Shown here: positions 18,450 through 27,397 of the stretch, piece by piece
Numbering within the stretch: position 1 is the stretch's first letter
How the letters are laid out: each line of letters opens with the position of its first letter
Assembly (NCBI RefSeq): GCF_001898175.1
Contig: NZ_MKTH01000013.1
Location: forward strand, 373,040 to 437,039
DNA from: Cellulomonas sp. 73-92
Lineage (GTDB): Bacteria; Actinomycetota; Actinomycetes; Actinomycetales; Cellulomonadaceae
DNA: 64,000 bases
Reading direction: 5' to 3'
Notes under the pieces: generated by a model
What the model was told of the DNA's origin: nothing
The model's database searches: none
The model's input: the letters and a program-made list of their open reading frames with translations, nothing else
Position numbers and translations under genes: made by a program

Positions 18450-19607
18450 TCAGGGCAGGGTGTCGAGCACCGTCCGCTGGATGGCGACCGCGGCCGCGCC
18501 CCGCGCCCAGAGGGTCGGGTCGTCCTTGACGAGCAGGAGGTCGAGCTCCGCGGCCTCCGCGTTGCGGTGCTCGCGGATGCTGCTCACCAGGCGCTCCCAG
18601 CCCACCTCGGCGAGCCGGATGCCCTCGCCGGTGAGCACGACCCGTTCCGGCTGCGCGATGTTCGCGACGTCGGCCACGAGGACGCCGAAGGCCCGGGCCG
18701 CGTTCCCGACGATCTGGTCGGTGATCGGGTCGCCGGCCTGCGCCAGGTCGAGGACCTCGTCGTACTCCAGCGCGCGGCCGGTCGCCAGCGACGCCTGGGT
18801 CTGGATCGCGTCCATCGACAGCAGGGCGTTCGCGCAGCCACGGTGCCCGTCGGGGCACGCCGGGCCGAGCGGGTCGAGGGGGAAGTGCCCCAGCAGGCCG
18901 AGGCCCGAGTCGCGGCCGTGGACCAGCCGGTCGTGGACGACGAGGCCGCAGCCGACGCCGGCACCGATCGTCAGGGCGGCGAAGTTCGTCACGTCGCGCC
19001 CGGCACCGAACCAGTGCTCCGCCTCCATGAGCGCGTCCAGGTCGTTCGCCAGCACCACAGGCAGGCCGGTCCGCGCGGTGAGCTGCGGGCCGAGGTCGAC
19101 ATCGCGCCAGCCGAGGAACGGCGCCCGCCCGACGCGGACGTCCTCCACCACCATGCCGCCGAGCCCGACCCCGATGGCCAGCACCGTCGCAGCCGTGTCG
19201 CCGTTGAGGTCGTGGACCAGGCCGGCGAGCACCTCGACGACCGCCTGCGGGTCGTGGTCGTCGACCCTGGCGTCAGCCGCGCGGATGATGCCAGCCCGCA
19301 GGTCGGTCAGCGCGGCGTAGGCCCGCGTGCCGGTCAGCTTGATGCCGACGAAGTGCTCAAGGCGGGGGTTGACGTCCAGCGGCTGCGGCGGCCGGCCACC
19401 ACCCCGCGCCACGGGCTCGGCGTCGTCCACCTCGTGCAGCACGCCGAGATCGAGGAGCGGCTTGGTCAGCCGCGACAGGCTCGGCGTCGACAGGCCGAGC
19501 CGCTGCGCCAGCTCGGTGCGGGCCAGCGGTCCGCGGACGAGCACCTCGAGCGCCACGCGGCGCTCGGACGCCGAGAGGCTCTTCCAGCGCGAGGCGGGCG
19601 CAGGCAT
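18450..19607 (-). CDS. ROK-family transcriptional regulator of the sugar locus
   Basis: A 385-residue repressor-type ROK protein. A winged helix-turn-helix (about 10-70, ARTELAQRLGLSTPSLSRLTKPL) precedes the ROK domain (DVNPRLEHFVGIKL onward). The ROK zinc motif is degenerate: HFPLDPLGPACPDGHRGC keeps the histidine and two cysteines but not the usual CxCG spacing. The start is ATG 19607, preceded by AAGGAG at 6 bases; an ATG 11 codons upstream has no such site. It is divergent from the sugar ABC operon and probably represses it until a sugar ligand binds. Confidence 0.9.
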   Translation of the reverse strand: MPAPASRWKSLSASERRVALEVLVRGPLARTELAQRLGLSTPSLSRLTKPLLDLGVLHEVDDAEPVARGGGRPPQPLDVNPRLEHFVGIKLTGTRAYAALTDLRAGIIRAADARVDDHDPQAVVEVLAGLVHDLNGDTAATVLAIGVGLGGMVVEDVRVGRAPFLGWRDVDLGPQLTARTGLPVVLANDLDALMEAEHWFGAGRDVTNFAALTIGAGVGCGLVVHDRLVHGRDSGLGLLGHFPLDPLGPACPDGHRGCANALLSMDAIQTQASLATGRALEYDEVLDLAQAGDPITDQIVGNAARAFGVLVADVANIAQPERVVLTGEGIRLAEVGWERLVSSIREHRNAEAAELDLLLVKDDPTLWARGAAAVAIQRTVLDTLP

Positions 19608-19639
19608 CCGATGCTCCTTCGGGTCGTCTGCCCTGATCA

Positions 19640-19677
19640 TGTCACGGCGGAACGATATCGGTCGACCTCCCGTGACA
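19640..19677. promoter_or_regulatory. inverted repeat TGTCACGG-N22-CCGTGACA, candidate operator
   Basis: A perfect 8-bp inverted repeat (19640-19647 and 19670-19677) lies 33 bases upstream of the ROK regulator start, in the region shared with the divergent sugar operon. It may be an autoregulatory operator. Arm spacing of about three helical turns would suit two dimers or looping. Confidence 0.4.
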
Positions 19678-19697
19678 GGATCGCGACCTGATCAGCC

Positions 19698-19745
19698 TTG
19701 ACGGCTCGCCGAACCTCTGTCATTTTGCGTTGGCACAACGAAAAC
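19698..19745 (+). promoter_or_regulatory. candidate promoter and palindromic operator of the sugar ABC operon
   Basis: TTGACG (19698-19703) is a good -35. Seventeen bases later a weak -10, CATTTT (19721-19726), runs into the palindrome TTTGCGTTG-GCA-CAACGAAAA (19724-19744; arms CGTTG and CAACG perfect, AT-rich flanks). A repressor on the palindrome would cover the -10, which fits the divergent ROK repressor. The palindrome is clear; the protein that binds it is inference. Confidence 0.5.
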
Positions 19746-19827
19746 ACGTCGATGGTCGACCATCCCGCCGGGATGTTGCCCCATCGGCGTCGCGAGAGAC
19801 GATGACGTCCCATCTCGGAGGCCAAGG

Positions 19828-21141
19828 ATGTTCACCAGCGCACGACGAGGCGCACTCACCGCCCTGGGGGCGGCGGCGGCGCTCGCACTGACTCTCACCG
19901 CCTGCAGCTCGGGCGGGGCCGGCGCCGCCGGCACCACACCCACCCCCGTCGCCACCGCGGGGGCCGACATCTCGGGCACGGTGACCTTCTGGCACGCGTA
20001 CTCGGCCGACTCGCCGGAGGTGAAGACGCTCGAGACGGTGCTCATCCCGAAGTTCGAGCAGGCGCACCCCAAGGTGAAGGTCGATGCGGTCGCCGTGCCG
20101 TACGACCAGCTGCACCAGAAGCTCGTCACCGCCGTGGCGGGCGACACGCTGCCCGACCTCGTCCGCTCGGACATCATGTGGGTCCCCGAGCTGGCCAACC
20201 TCGGCGTGCTCGTCCCGCTCGACCAGCAGCTGCCCGACTTCAGCACCTTCGCCGGCCAGGTCTACCCCGGCGCCCTGGCGACCAACGCCTACAAGGGCCA
20301 CTACTACGGGCTCCCGCTCGACACCAACACGCGCGTGCTGCTCTACAACAAGGACGCGCTGGCCAAGGCCGGGATCACCCAGCCGCCGGCGACGTTCGAC
20401 GAGCTCAAGGCGGACGCCCCGAAGCTGACCGCCGCCGGCGTCTACGCGTTCGCCGACAACAGCACCTCGGGCTGGAACGTCCTGCCCTGGATCTGGAGCG
20501 CCGGCGGCGCGGTCACCGACGACAAGGTGACGAAGGCGACCGGGTACCTCAACTCCGCGAAGTCGGTGGCGGGGGTGCAGCTGCTCGTCGACCTGTACCA
20601 GCAGAAGGCGATCCCGGACATCATCCTCGGCGGCACCGGCGGGACCGCCACCTCCGACGGCCTGGCCACCGGGGCGTACGGGACGATCCTCGACGGCCCG
20701 TGGATGTACCCGATCTTCCAGAGCCAGTACCCCGACTTCAAGCTCCAGGCGGCCCCGATGCCGTCCGGCCCGGGCGGCTCGGTCTCCGTCGTCGGCGGCG
20801 AGTCCGTCGTCATGACGCAGTCGTCGAAGAACAAGGACGCCGCGGCCGAGTTCATGCGGTTCCTGCTCTCGCAGGACTCGCAGTACGAGATGGCCAAGGT
20901 GGGGCAGATGTCGGTGCTCTCGGCGCTCGGCGACAAGCTCGTCGGCATCAACGCCTACTACGCGCCGTTCGTGAAGCAGCTGGCCAACGCCCAGCCGCGC
21001 ACGCCCACGCCGGCGTGGCCGAAGATCGACGACATCCTCAAGGCGCAGATCCAGAAGGCGCTGCAGGGCGAGCCGGTGCAGCAGGCGCTCGACGAGGCCG
21101 CGGCCCAGATCGACCCGCTGCTCGCGCAGTACGCCGGCTGA
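19828..21141 (+). CDS. sugar ABC transporter substrate-binding lipoprotein
   Basis: A 437-residue extracellular solute-binding protein of family 1. The signal peptide ends in the lipobox LTAC with Cys26, so it is lipid-anchored outside the membrane. Family features include SGTVTFWHAYSADSPE, the aromatic-rich GHYYGLPLDTNTRVLLYN region and DGPWMYPIF. CGGAGG lies upstream of the ATG. Genes for two permeases, a GH66 and a GH13 enzyme follow directly, so the ligand is probably an isomaltooligosaccharide, cyclic dextran or a similar alpha-1,6-glucan fragment. No ATPase gene is in the locus. Confidence 0.92.
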   Translation: MFTSARRGALTALGAAAALALTLTACSSGGAGAAGTTPTPVATAGADISGTVTFWHAYSADSPEVKTLETVLIPKFEQAHPKVKVDAVAVPYDQLHQKLVTAVAGDTLPDLVRSDIMWVPELANLGVLVPLDQQLPDFSTFAGQVYPGALATNAYKGHYYGLPLDTNTRVLLYNKDALAKAGITQPPATFDELKADAPKLTAAGVYAFADNSTSGWNVLPWIWSAGGAVTDDKVTKATGYLNSAKSVAGVQLLVDLYQQKAIPDIILGGTGGTATSDGLATGAYGTILDGPWMYPIFQSQYPDFKLQAAPMPSGPGGSVSVVGGESVVMTQSSKNKDAAAEFMRFLLSQDSQYEMAKVGQMSVLSALGDKLVGINAYYAPFVKQLANAQPRTPTPAWPKIDDILKAQIQKALQGEPVQQALDEAAAQIDPLLAQYAG

Positions 21142-21173
21142 CCACCCCGGCACGACCGACAGGACGACCGACC

Positions 21174-22142
21174 ATGACGACGACGACCCCGGCGCTCGGG
21201 TCGGTCGAGCACACCCCCGTCCGCGGACCGAGCAGGAGACCCGCCCTCTCGGCCCGCGGACGGGCGGCGATCGCCGGCCTGACGTTCATCGTCCCCGGGT
21301 TCGCGCTGTACGCGCTGATCATCGGCTACCCCGCCGTGCAGGCGCTGCTCATCAGCCTGCGCGACTACAAGATCACGCCGGGCGCGGTCAGCCCGTGGAT
21401 CGGCCTGGACAACTACGTCCGGGCGTTCCACGACCCGGTGCTCGGGCGGGCGTTCGTCAACGCCGCCGTCTACATGCTCGCGACGGTGCCGACGCAGATG
21501 CTCATCGGGCTCGGGCTGGCGGTGCTGCTCGACACGGCGCTGCCGGGCCGCACGCTCTTCCGGGTGCTGTTCTACCTCCCGGTCGTGACCAGCTGGGTCA
21601 TCGTCTCCCTGCTGTTCCAGTACCTCTTCGCCACCGACCACGGCGTGGTCAACTGGTTCCTCGTCGACGTGCTGCACGTCGTCGGGCACCCGGTGAACTG
21701 GCTGGGGCAACGCTGGACGGCGATGGTCGCGATCAGCGCCCTCGGCGTCTGGAAGGGCGTCGGCTGGTCGATGCTCATCTTCCTGGCGGCGCTGACCGGC
21801 GTCCCGAAGGAGCTGCACGAGGCGGCCGCGCTCGACGGCGCGGGAGCCGGCCGGCGGTTCCGCCACGTGTCGCTGCCGTTCCTGCGGGGCACCGCGGTGA
21901 CCGTCCTGATCCTCCTGGTCATCGGGGGGTTCAACGTCTTCACGTCGGTGCTCCTCATGACCGACGGCGGTCCGCTCGACCAGACGCAGGTGCCGCTGAC
22001 CTACATGTACAAGCAGGCGTTCAGCTACCTCGACTTCGGGTACGGGTCCGCGATCTCGTTCCTGCTGACGGGTCTCGTCCTCGTCGTCTCCGGGCTGCAG
22101 TACTGGCTCGCGCGGCGGACCGCCGACGGGGGTGCGGCGTGA
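21174..22142 (+). CDS. sugar ABC transporter permease (MalF/UgpA type)
   Basis: A 322-residue inner-membrane permease with six hydrophobic helices after a basic N-terminus. The cytoplasmic EAA loop that docks the ATPase is visible as HEAAALDGAGAGRRFRHVSLP. AGGAC precedes the ATG. The stop overlaps the next permease GTG (GTGA). Because the locus lacks an ATPase, a shared MsmK/MsiK-type ATPase from elsewhere in the genome is expected to power it. Confidence 0.94.
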   Translation: MTTTTPALGSVEHTPVRGPSRRPALSARGRAAIAGLTFIVPGFALYALIIGYPAVQALLISLRDYKITPGAVSPWIGLDNYVRAFHDPVLGRAFVNAAVYMLATVPTQMLIGLGLAVLLDTALPGRTLFRVLFYLPVVTSWVIVSLLFQYLFATDHGVVNWFLVDVLHVVGHPVNWLGQRWTAMVAISALGVWKGVGWSMLIFLAALTGVPKELHEAAALDGAGAGRRFRHVSLPFLRGTAVTVLILLVIGGFNVFTSVLLMTDGGPLDQTQVPLTYMYKQAFSYLDFGYGSAISFLLTGLVLVVSGLQYWLARRTADGGAA

Positions 22143-22981
22143 TCGCCGGGGCGCGGCGGCGGCACGGCGTCGCGGCCGTGCGGTACGCGCTGCTCATCGC
22201 TGCGGCCGTGGTCCTGGCACTGCCGTTCGGCTACATGCTGTCGACCTCGCTGAAGTCGCACACCCTGCTCCTGGAGTACCCGCCGCGGCTCATCCCGAGC
22301 CACCCGACCGTGGACAACTACGTCCAGGCATGGAGCGCGAACAACTTCGGCCGGTACTTCCTCAACTCGTCGTTCGTCGCCGTCGCGACCACGGCCGGCA
22401 CGGTGCTGCTGGCCTCGATGATGGCCTACGGCTTCGCGCGGTTCCGGTTCCCGGGGAAGGGCGTGCTGTTCGGCATGGTGATCGTCGGCCTGACGATCCC
22501 GACGATGCTGCTGATCATCCCGCAGTTCCTCCTCGCCAAGAACCTCGGCCTGCTGGACTCCCTGCCCGGCCTCATCCCGTTCTACGTCGGCACGCAGGTC
22601 GCGTTCTCGACCTTCCTGCTGCGGGCGTTCTTCGAGCAGATCCCGGGCGAGCTCGACGAGGCGATGACGATCGACGGGGGCGGCGCGTGGCGCCGCTACT
22701 GGAACCTCGCCGTGCCGCTCTCGCGCCCGGCGCTGGCGACGTGCGCGATCTTCACCTTCCTCGGCAGCTGGGACGAGTTCGTCTGGGCGCTGACCGTCAT
22801 CAACGACGAGTCCAAGCGGACGCTGCCGATCGGCATCGCCCTGTTCCACGGGCAGCACGGGACCTCCTGGGGTCTCGTGTTCGCGGCGTCGCTGATCGCC
22901 GTCGTGCCGGTGATCGTCGTCTACGTCGTCTTCCAGCGTCACCTCGTCACGGGCCTGACCAGCGGAGCGCTCAAGAGCTGA
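22139..22981 (+). CDS. sugar ABC transporter permease (MalG/UgpE type)
   Basis: A 280-residue second permease with six helices and the EAA loop DEAMTIDGGGAWRRYWNLAV. It begins with GTG overlapping the stop of the first permease. FVWALTVINDES and the GxxxG-rich C-terminus are typical of MalG-like proteins. Forms the membrane channel together with the upstream permease. The 57-base gap before the GH66 gene has no terminator-like hairpin, so the operon probably continues. Confidence 0.94.
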   Translation: MIAGARRRHGVAAVRYALLIAAAVVLALPFGYMLSTSLKSHTLLLEYPPRLIPSHPTVDNYVQAWSANNFGRYFLNSSFVAVATTAGTVLLASMMAYGFARFRFPGKGVLFGMVIVGLTIPTMLLIIPQFLLAKNLGLLDSLPGLIPFYVGTQVAFSTFLLRAFFEQIPGELDEAMTIDGGGAWRRYWNLAVPLSRPALATCAIFTFLGSWDEFVWALTVINDESKRTLPIGIALFHGQHGTSWGLVFAASLIAVVPVIVVYVVFQRHLVTGLTSGALKS

Positions 22982-23038
22982 CCGCCGGGCCACCCCGTCC
23001 CACCCCAACCGACCAGCGCCCACCAGGTGCAGGAGCCC

Positions 23039-24652
23039 ATGCCTTCCCAGCCGCTCATCCCCCTCCTCCCGACCCGGAGCCGGTACTCGACCGGTGCGGA
23101 CGTCGAGATCGAGGTCCGCACCGCCGGACCCGGCCGCCTGGTGGTGCGCCACCTCGGCGCCGTCGTCGGCACGGCGGACGCCGCCGGTCCCGGCACGGTC
23201 AGCCTCGGCGCGCTGGCCGCGGGCGGGTACGGGGTCGACCTCGAGACCGCCGACGGGACGCCGGTCGCCCGCACCGCGGTCCTGGTGACCGACGAGCCGC
23301 GGGGCCGGATGCGCTACGGCTTCGTCGCCTCCTACGCACCCGACAAGGACGTCGCCGCCGTCGTCGACCTGGCCCGTCGGCTGCACCTCGACGCCGTTCA
23401 GCTCTACGACTGGGCGTACCGCCACGCCGACCTGATGGGCGGCGGCGAGACCTACGCCGACCCGCTCGGCCAGCCGATCGCCCTGGACACCGTGCGCCGG
23501 CTGGCGGCCGGGCTCGCCGCGGCGGGCACGGACGCGCTCGGCTACGCCGCCGTCTACGGCGTGGGGAGCGAGGAGTGGCCGGCGTGGTCGCACCGCGCCC
23601 TGCTGCGCGCCGACGGTGAGGCGTGGTCGCTCGGCGACTTCCTGACGCTCGTCGACCCCGGGGCGCCGGACTGGCAGGAGCACCTCGTCGGCGACCTGCG
23701 GGCCGCCGTGGCGGCGGTGGGGCTGCACGGCTTCCACCTCGACCAGTACGGCTACCCGCGGTGGGCGGGGCTGGTCGGCGGCGGCGCCGTCGACCTGAGC
23801 CGGTCGTTCCGCGCGCTGATCGAGGCCGTGCGGACCGGGCTCCCCGACGCCCGGCTCGTGTTCAACAACGTCAACGACTTCCCGACGCGGGCCACCGCGG
23901 ACGCCCCGCAGGACGCGGTCTACATCGAGGTGTGGCCGCCGCACACGACGCTGGGATCGCTCGCCCGGCTCGTCGAGCGCGCCCGTGCCGCCCGCGACGG
24001 GCGGCCGGTCGTCATCGCCGCCTACCAGCACGTGTACGAGGTGGCGCCGCGCTCGGAGGCGGACCTCTCGACGTCGTTCACCATGGCGACCCTGTTCTCG
24101 CACGGCGCCACCCAGCTGCTCGCGGGCGAGCAGGGCAACCTGCTGGTCGACCCGTACTACGTGCGGAACCGCCCGGCCGAGCCGGAGACGCTCGCGCTCC
24201 TGCAGCGCTGGTACGACTTCCTCGTCGAGCATGACGAGCTGCTCATGGCGCCCGGCGCGGCCGACGTCAGCGGTGCGTGGGTGGGCGCCTACAACGACGC
24301 GCTGGACGTGAGGTTCGCGGCCGCACCGACGACCGACGGCCCCACGCCCGGCGGCGTGTGGCGGCGCGTGGTGCAGGTGGGCGAGCTCCTCGTCGTGCAC
24401 CTCATCAACCTCGCTGGGCAGGCGGACACCGAGTGGGACGCGCCGCGCGCGGTGCCGGCGGACCCGGGTGCCGGCACCCTCCGCGTCAAGCGCGCGGGGT
24501 CGGCGGTCCCCGTGGTGCGGGTGGCGGATCCCGACCGCGGCGGCCACCTGACCGACGTCGCCGTCGAGCTGGACGGCGAGGACGCCGTCGCCGTGCTCCC
24601 GCCGCCGCACGTGTGGCAGACCGTCGTCGTCGACCTGCGGGGCCGGCGATGA
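23039..24652 (+). CDS. GH66 dextranase-like enzyme, apparently cytoplasmic
   Basis: A 537-residue glycoside hydrolase family 66 protein. Family hallmarks: RYGFVASYAPDKD and LHLDAVQLYDWAYRHADLMGG after a beta-sandwich N-domain, the probable nucleophile Asp235 in GFHLDQYGYP, and the probable acid/base Glu297 in AVYIEVWPP. GH66 enzymes cut dextran alpha-1,6 bonds or form cyclic isomaltooligosaccharides. There is no signal peptide and no long CBM35 insertion, unlike secreted dextranases or typical CITases, so it likely linearises or shortens imported oligosaccharides. ATG 23039 has AGGAG 3-4 bases before it; an upstream GTG lacks a site. Overlaps the GH13 gene (ATGA). Confidence 0.87.
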   Translation: MPSQPLIPLLPTRSRYSTGADVEIEVRTAGPGRLVVRHLGAVVGTADAAGPGTVSLGALAAGGYGVDLETADGTPVARTAVLVTDEPRGRMRYGFVASYAPDKDVAAVVDLARRLHLDAVQLYDWAYRHADLMGGGETYADPLGQPIALDTVRRLAAGLAAAGTDALGYAAVYGVGSEEWPAWSHRALLRADGEAWSLGDFLTLVDPGAPDWQEHLVGDLRAAVAAVGLHGFHLDQYGYPRWAGLVGGGAVDLSRSFRALIEAVRTGLPDARLVFNNVNDFPTRATADAPQDAVYIEVWPPHTTLGSLARLVERARAARDGRPVVIAAYQHVYEVAPRSEADLSTSFTMATLFSHGATQLLAGEQGNLLVDPYYVRNRPAEPETLALLQRWYDFLVEHDELLMAPGAADVSGAWVGAYNDALDVRFAAAPTTDGPTPGGVWRRVVQVGELLVVHLINLAGQADTEWDAPRAVPADPGAGTLRVKRAGSAVPVVRVADPDRGGHLTDVAVELDGEDAVAVLPPPHVWQTVVVDLRGRR

Positions 24653-26340
24653 GCCGGCCGTGGTGGCGCTCGGCCGTCGTCTACCAGGTGTACCCGCGCA
24701 GCTTCGCCGACTCGGACGGCGACGGGATCGGTGACCTGCGCGGCGTCGTCTCAAGGCTCGACCACCTCGCGGCCCTGGGTGTCGACGCGGTGTGGCTCTC
24801 GCCCGTGTATCGCTCGCCGCACGCCGACAACGGCTACGACATCAGCGACTACCAGGACGTCGACCCGATGTTCGGCACGCTGGCGGACCTCGACGAGCTC
24901 ATCGCGGAGGCCCACCGGCGGGGCATCCGGATCGTCCTCGACCTCGTCGTCAACCACACGTCCGACGAGCACCCCTGGTTCGTCGCGTCCCGCTCGTCGG
25001 CCGACGACCCGAAGCGGGACTGGTACTGGTGGCGGCCGGCGCGACCCGGGGCGACGCCGGGCGAGCCCGGCGCCGAGCCGACCAACTGGTCGTCGTTCTT
25101 CTCGGGGCCCACGTGGACGTGGGACGAGGCCACGGGCGAGTACTACCTGCACCTGTTCGCGACGAAGCAGCCGGACCTCAACTGGGAGAACCCCCAGGTG
25201 CGCGAGGCGGTGCACGCGATGATGCGCTGGTGGCTCGACCGCGGGATCGACGGGTTCCGCATGGACGTCATCAACTTCATCGCCAAGGACCCCGACCTGC
25301 CGGACGGGCCGGTGCCGCCGGGTGCGAGCCTCGGCGACGGGTTCGCGCACTACGCCACCCGGCCGCGCGTGCACGAGCTGCTCGCCGAGATGCGCCGCGA
25401 GGTGTTCGACGGCGCGGGCCGCGAGCTGATGACGGTGGGCGAGATGCCCGGCGTCACCCGAGAGGAGGCCCGCCTGTTCACCGACCCGGCGCGCGGGGAG
25501 CTCGACATGGTGTTCCAGTTCGAGCACGTCTCGCTCGACCAGGGCCAGACGAAGTTCGACCCGGTGCCGCTGGCACTGCCGCGCCTCAAGGCGAACCTCG
25601 CCGCGTGGCAGGAGGGGCTGGGCGCCGTCGGCTGGAACAGCCTCTACTGGTCCAACCACGACCAGCCGCGGGCGGTGTCCCGCTTCGGCGACGACGTGCG
25701 ATGGTGGCGGGAGTCGGCCACCGCCCTGGCCACGGTGCTGCACCTGCACCGGGGAACGCCCTTCGTCTACCAGGGCGAGGAGCTCGGGATGACGAACGCC
25801 CCCTGGCCGGACGTCGACGCGATGCGCGACATCGAGGCGCGCAACTTCTACGCCGAGGCGGTGGCGTGCGGCGCCGACCGGGACCGCACGCTCGCGGGGC
25901 TGCGGAACCGCAGCCGCGACAACGCACGCACGCCCATGCAGTGGGACGCCGGGCCAGGCGCCGGCTTCACCGACGGCACGCCGTGGCTGCCGGTCAACCC
26001 GAACCACGTGTGGCTCAACGCCGCCTCGCAGGTGGGGGTCCCCGGATCGGTGTTCGAGCACTACCGGGCGCTCATCGCGTTGCGGCACGACGACCCCGTC
26101 GTGGTGGACGGGGACTTCACCCTCCTGCTGCCCGACGACCCCGCGGTCTGGGCGTTCACGCGCACTCTCGCCGGCCGGCCGCCGCTGCTGGTCGCCGCCA
26201 ACTGCTCGGGCGAGGAGCGCGACGTCCGGACCCTGCTCGCCGGCCTGGCCGGCGCCGAGCTGGTGCTCGGCAACCTGGAAGGCGCCGTGGCCGGCGTGCT
26301 GCGTCCGTGGGAGGCGCAAGTGCTGCGCCTGGCCGGGTAG
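24649..26340 (+). CDS. GH13 oligo-1,6-glucosidase / alpha-glucosidase
   Basis: A 563-residue GH13 enzyme (subfamily 31-like). The N-terminus WWRSAVVYQVYPRSF is diagnostic. Catalytic residues: Asp206 in GFRMDVINF, Glu265 in TVGEMPG and Asp338 in SNHDQPRAV. The Val right after the nucleophile (DV, not DT/DA) is the known marker for alpha-1,6 specificity, so isomaltose and isomaltooligosaccharides are the likely substrates. No signal peptide, so cytoplasmic. It would turn GH66 products into glucose. The start overlaps the GH66 stop. The end lies 3 bases from the convergent SDR gene. Confidence 0.93.
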   Translation: MSRPWWRSAVVYQVYPRSFADSDGDGIGDLRGVVSRLDHLAALGVDAVWLSPVYRSPHADNGYDISDYQDVDPMFGTLADLDELIAEAHRRGIRIVLDLVVNHTSDEHPWFVASRSSADDPKRDWYWWRPARPGATPGEPGAEPTNWSSFFSGPTWTWDEATGEYYLHLFATKQPDLNWENPQVREAVHAMMRWWLDRGIDGFRMDVINFIAKDPDLPDGPVPPGASLGDGFAHYATRPRVHELLAEMRREVFDGAGRELMTVGEMPGVTREEARLFTDPARGELDMVFQFEHVSLDQGQTKFDPVPLALPRLKANLAAWQEGLGAVGWNSLYWSNHDQPRAVSRFGDDVRWWRESATALATVLHLHRGTPFVYQGEELGMTNAPWPDVDAMRDIEARNFYAEAVACGADRDRTLAGLRNRSRDNARTPMQWDAGPGAGFTDGTPWLPVNPNHVWLNAASQVGVPGSVFEHYRALIALRHDDPVVVDGDFTLLLPDDPAVWAFTRTLAGRPPLLVAANCSGEERDVRTLLAGLAGAELVLGNLEGAVAGVLRPWEAQVLRLAG

Positions 26341-26343
26341 CGC

Positions 26344-27072
26344 TCAGTCCGGGCGGATGCCGCCGTCCAGCAGCACCACCTGGCCGGTGAGGTAGGCGTT
26401 CGACAGCAGGGCCAGGGCCAGGGACGTCGCCTCCTCGAGGCGCCCGAGCCGGCCGATCGGCGGCAGCGTGACGTCCGGGATCGCGGCGACCATGTCGGTG
26501 CCCCCGATGAGCGCCGGCGCGATGGCGTTCGCGGTGACGCCCGCCGCGACCGTCCGGGACGCGATCGCGTGGACCAGCCCGTGCAGGCCCGCCTTCGACG
26601 CGGCGTAGTGCGGGCCGATCCGGCCGCCGGTGTACGCCGCGATCGACGAGACGAAGAGGATCCGGCCGAACCCGCGGGCCGTCATCCCCGGCAGCGCGGC
26701 CTGCGCCAGGAGCCACGGCGCGGTGAGGTTGACCGTCAGCGCGTCCTGCCACACGTCGAGCGCCAGGTCCAGGCCGTGCACCGCCCCGACGCCGGCAGCG
26801 GGGACGAGCACGTCGAGCGAGCCGTGGTCCTTCTCGACCGAGGCGACGAGCGCCGGCAGCGAGGCCAGGTCGCGCATGTCCGCCACGCGCACGTCGAGGC
26901 GGGCGCGCAGCTCGTCGGGCACCGCCGCCAGGCGTGCGGGGTGGGGATCGCGGGCGGTGGCGACCACGGTCGCGCCCGCGTCCAGCAGGGCGACGACGAG
27001 CGCCGACCCGATGCCACCGCCGGCGCCGGTCACCAGAGCGGTGCGCCCGACGAAGTCCGCTGAGCCGGTCAT
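26344..27072 (-). CDS. short-chain dehydrogenase/reductase (SDR)
   Basis: A 242-residue classical SDR. It has the Rossmann motif TGAGGGIG (about 15-22), the catalytic serine in LFVSSIAAY, and the YxxxK pair in HYAASKAG. The cofactor site ATARD with Arg after the second strand suggests NADP(H). GGAGG lies 5 bases before the ATG at 27072, which settles the start. Its substrate is not predictable. It converges on the GH13 gene but shares no transcript with the sugar operon. Confidence 0.9.
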   Translation of the reverse strand: MTGSADFVGRTALVTGAGGGIGSALVVALLDAGATVVATARDPHPARLAAVPDELRARLDVRVADMRDLASLPALVASVEKDHGSLDVLVPAAGVGAVHGLDLALDVWQDALTVNLTAPWLLAQAALPGMTARGFGRILFVSSIAAYTGGRIGPHYAASKAGLHGLVHAIASRTVAAGVTANAIAPALIGGTDMVAAIPDVTLPPIGRLGRLEEATSLALALLSNAYLTGQVVLLDGGIRPD

Positions 27073-27119
27073 GCGGTCCTCCACTCTCCGTGCGTCGGGA
27101 TCCGCCCGCGGCGCCTTGT

Positions 27120-27158
27120 GGGTGGACGTGCAGACGCCATCCGCCTGCACGTCCACCC
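27120..27158. repeat. perfect 14-bp inverted repeat upstream of SDR
   Basis: GGGTGGACGTGCAG (27120-27133) and CTGCACGTCCACCC (27145-27158) are perfect inverted arms around an 11-base spacer, 48 bases upstream of the SDR start in a divergent region. The position suggests a regulator operator or an RNA hairpin in the SDR leader rather than a terminator. Confidence 0.7.
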
Positions 27159-27384
27159 GATGCCCCGGTGGTCCGCGCACCATGGTCGCTCACGCTGGCG
27201 ACGACCCCGGGTCGGCGGGCCGGGAGCACAGTGCTCCGCCGCGAGCCCGGTGCGCGCCGCTCGGACTCCGGGCCGGCGGCTCGGCCCTCCTTGCTCGGAC
27301 AGCCGGGGCCGCCGCGCAGTCGCGCCCTGCTCGGAGCCCGGGGACGTCGTCGCCGAGCCCGCCACCGGGTGCCGGGCCGCTGGC

Positions 27385-27390
27385 TAGGCT
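27385..27390 (+). promoter_or_regulatory. -10 hexamer TAGGCT of a near-leaderless promoter
   Basis: TAGGCT lies seven bases before the GTG at 27398, so the transcript would begin within about one base of the start codon. No Shine-Dalgarno and no clear -35 are visible. Confidence 0.55.
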
Positions 27391-27397
27391 CGCCAGC

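Larger units (their letters stand above)
27073..27397. other. 325-base divergent intergenic region
   Basis: Between the SDR (minus) and the DUF4129 operon (plus). It holds the SDR ribosome binding site, the 14-bp inverted repeat described separately, and a -10 element close to the plus-strand start. I see no convincing small ORF in the rest. Confidence 0.6.
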
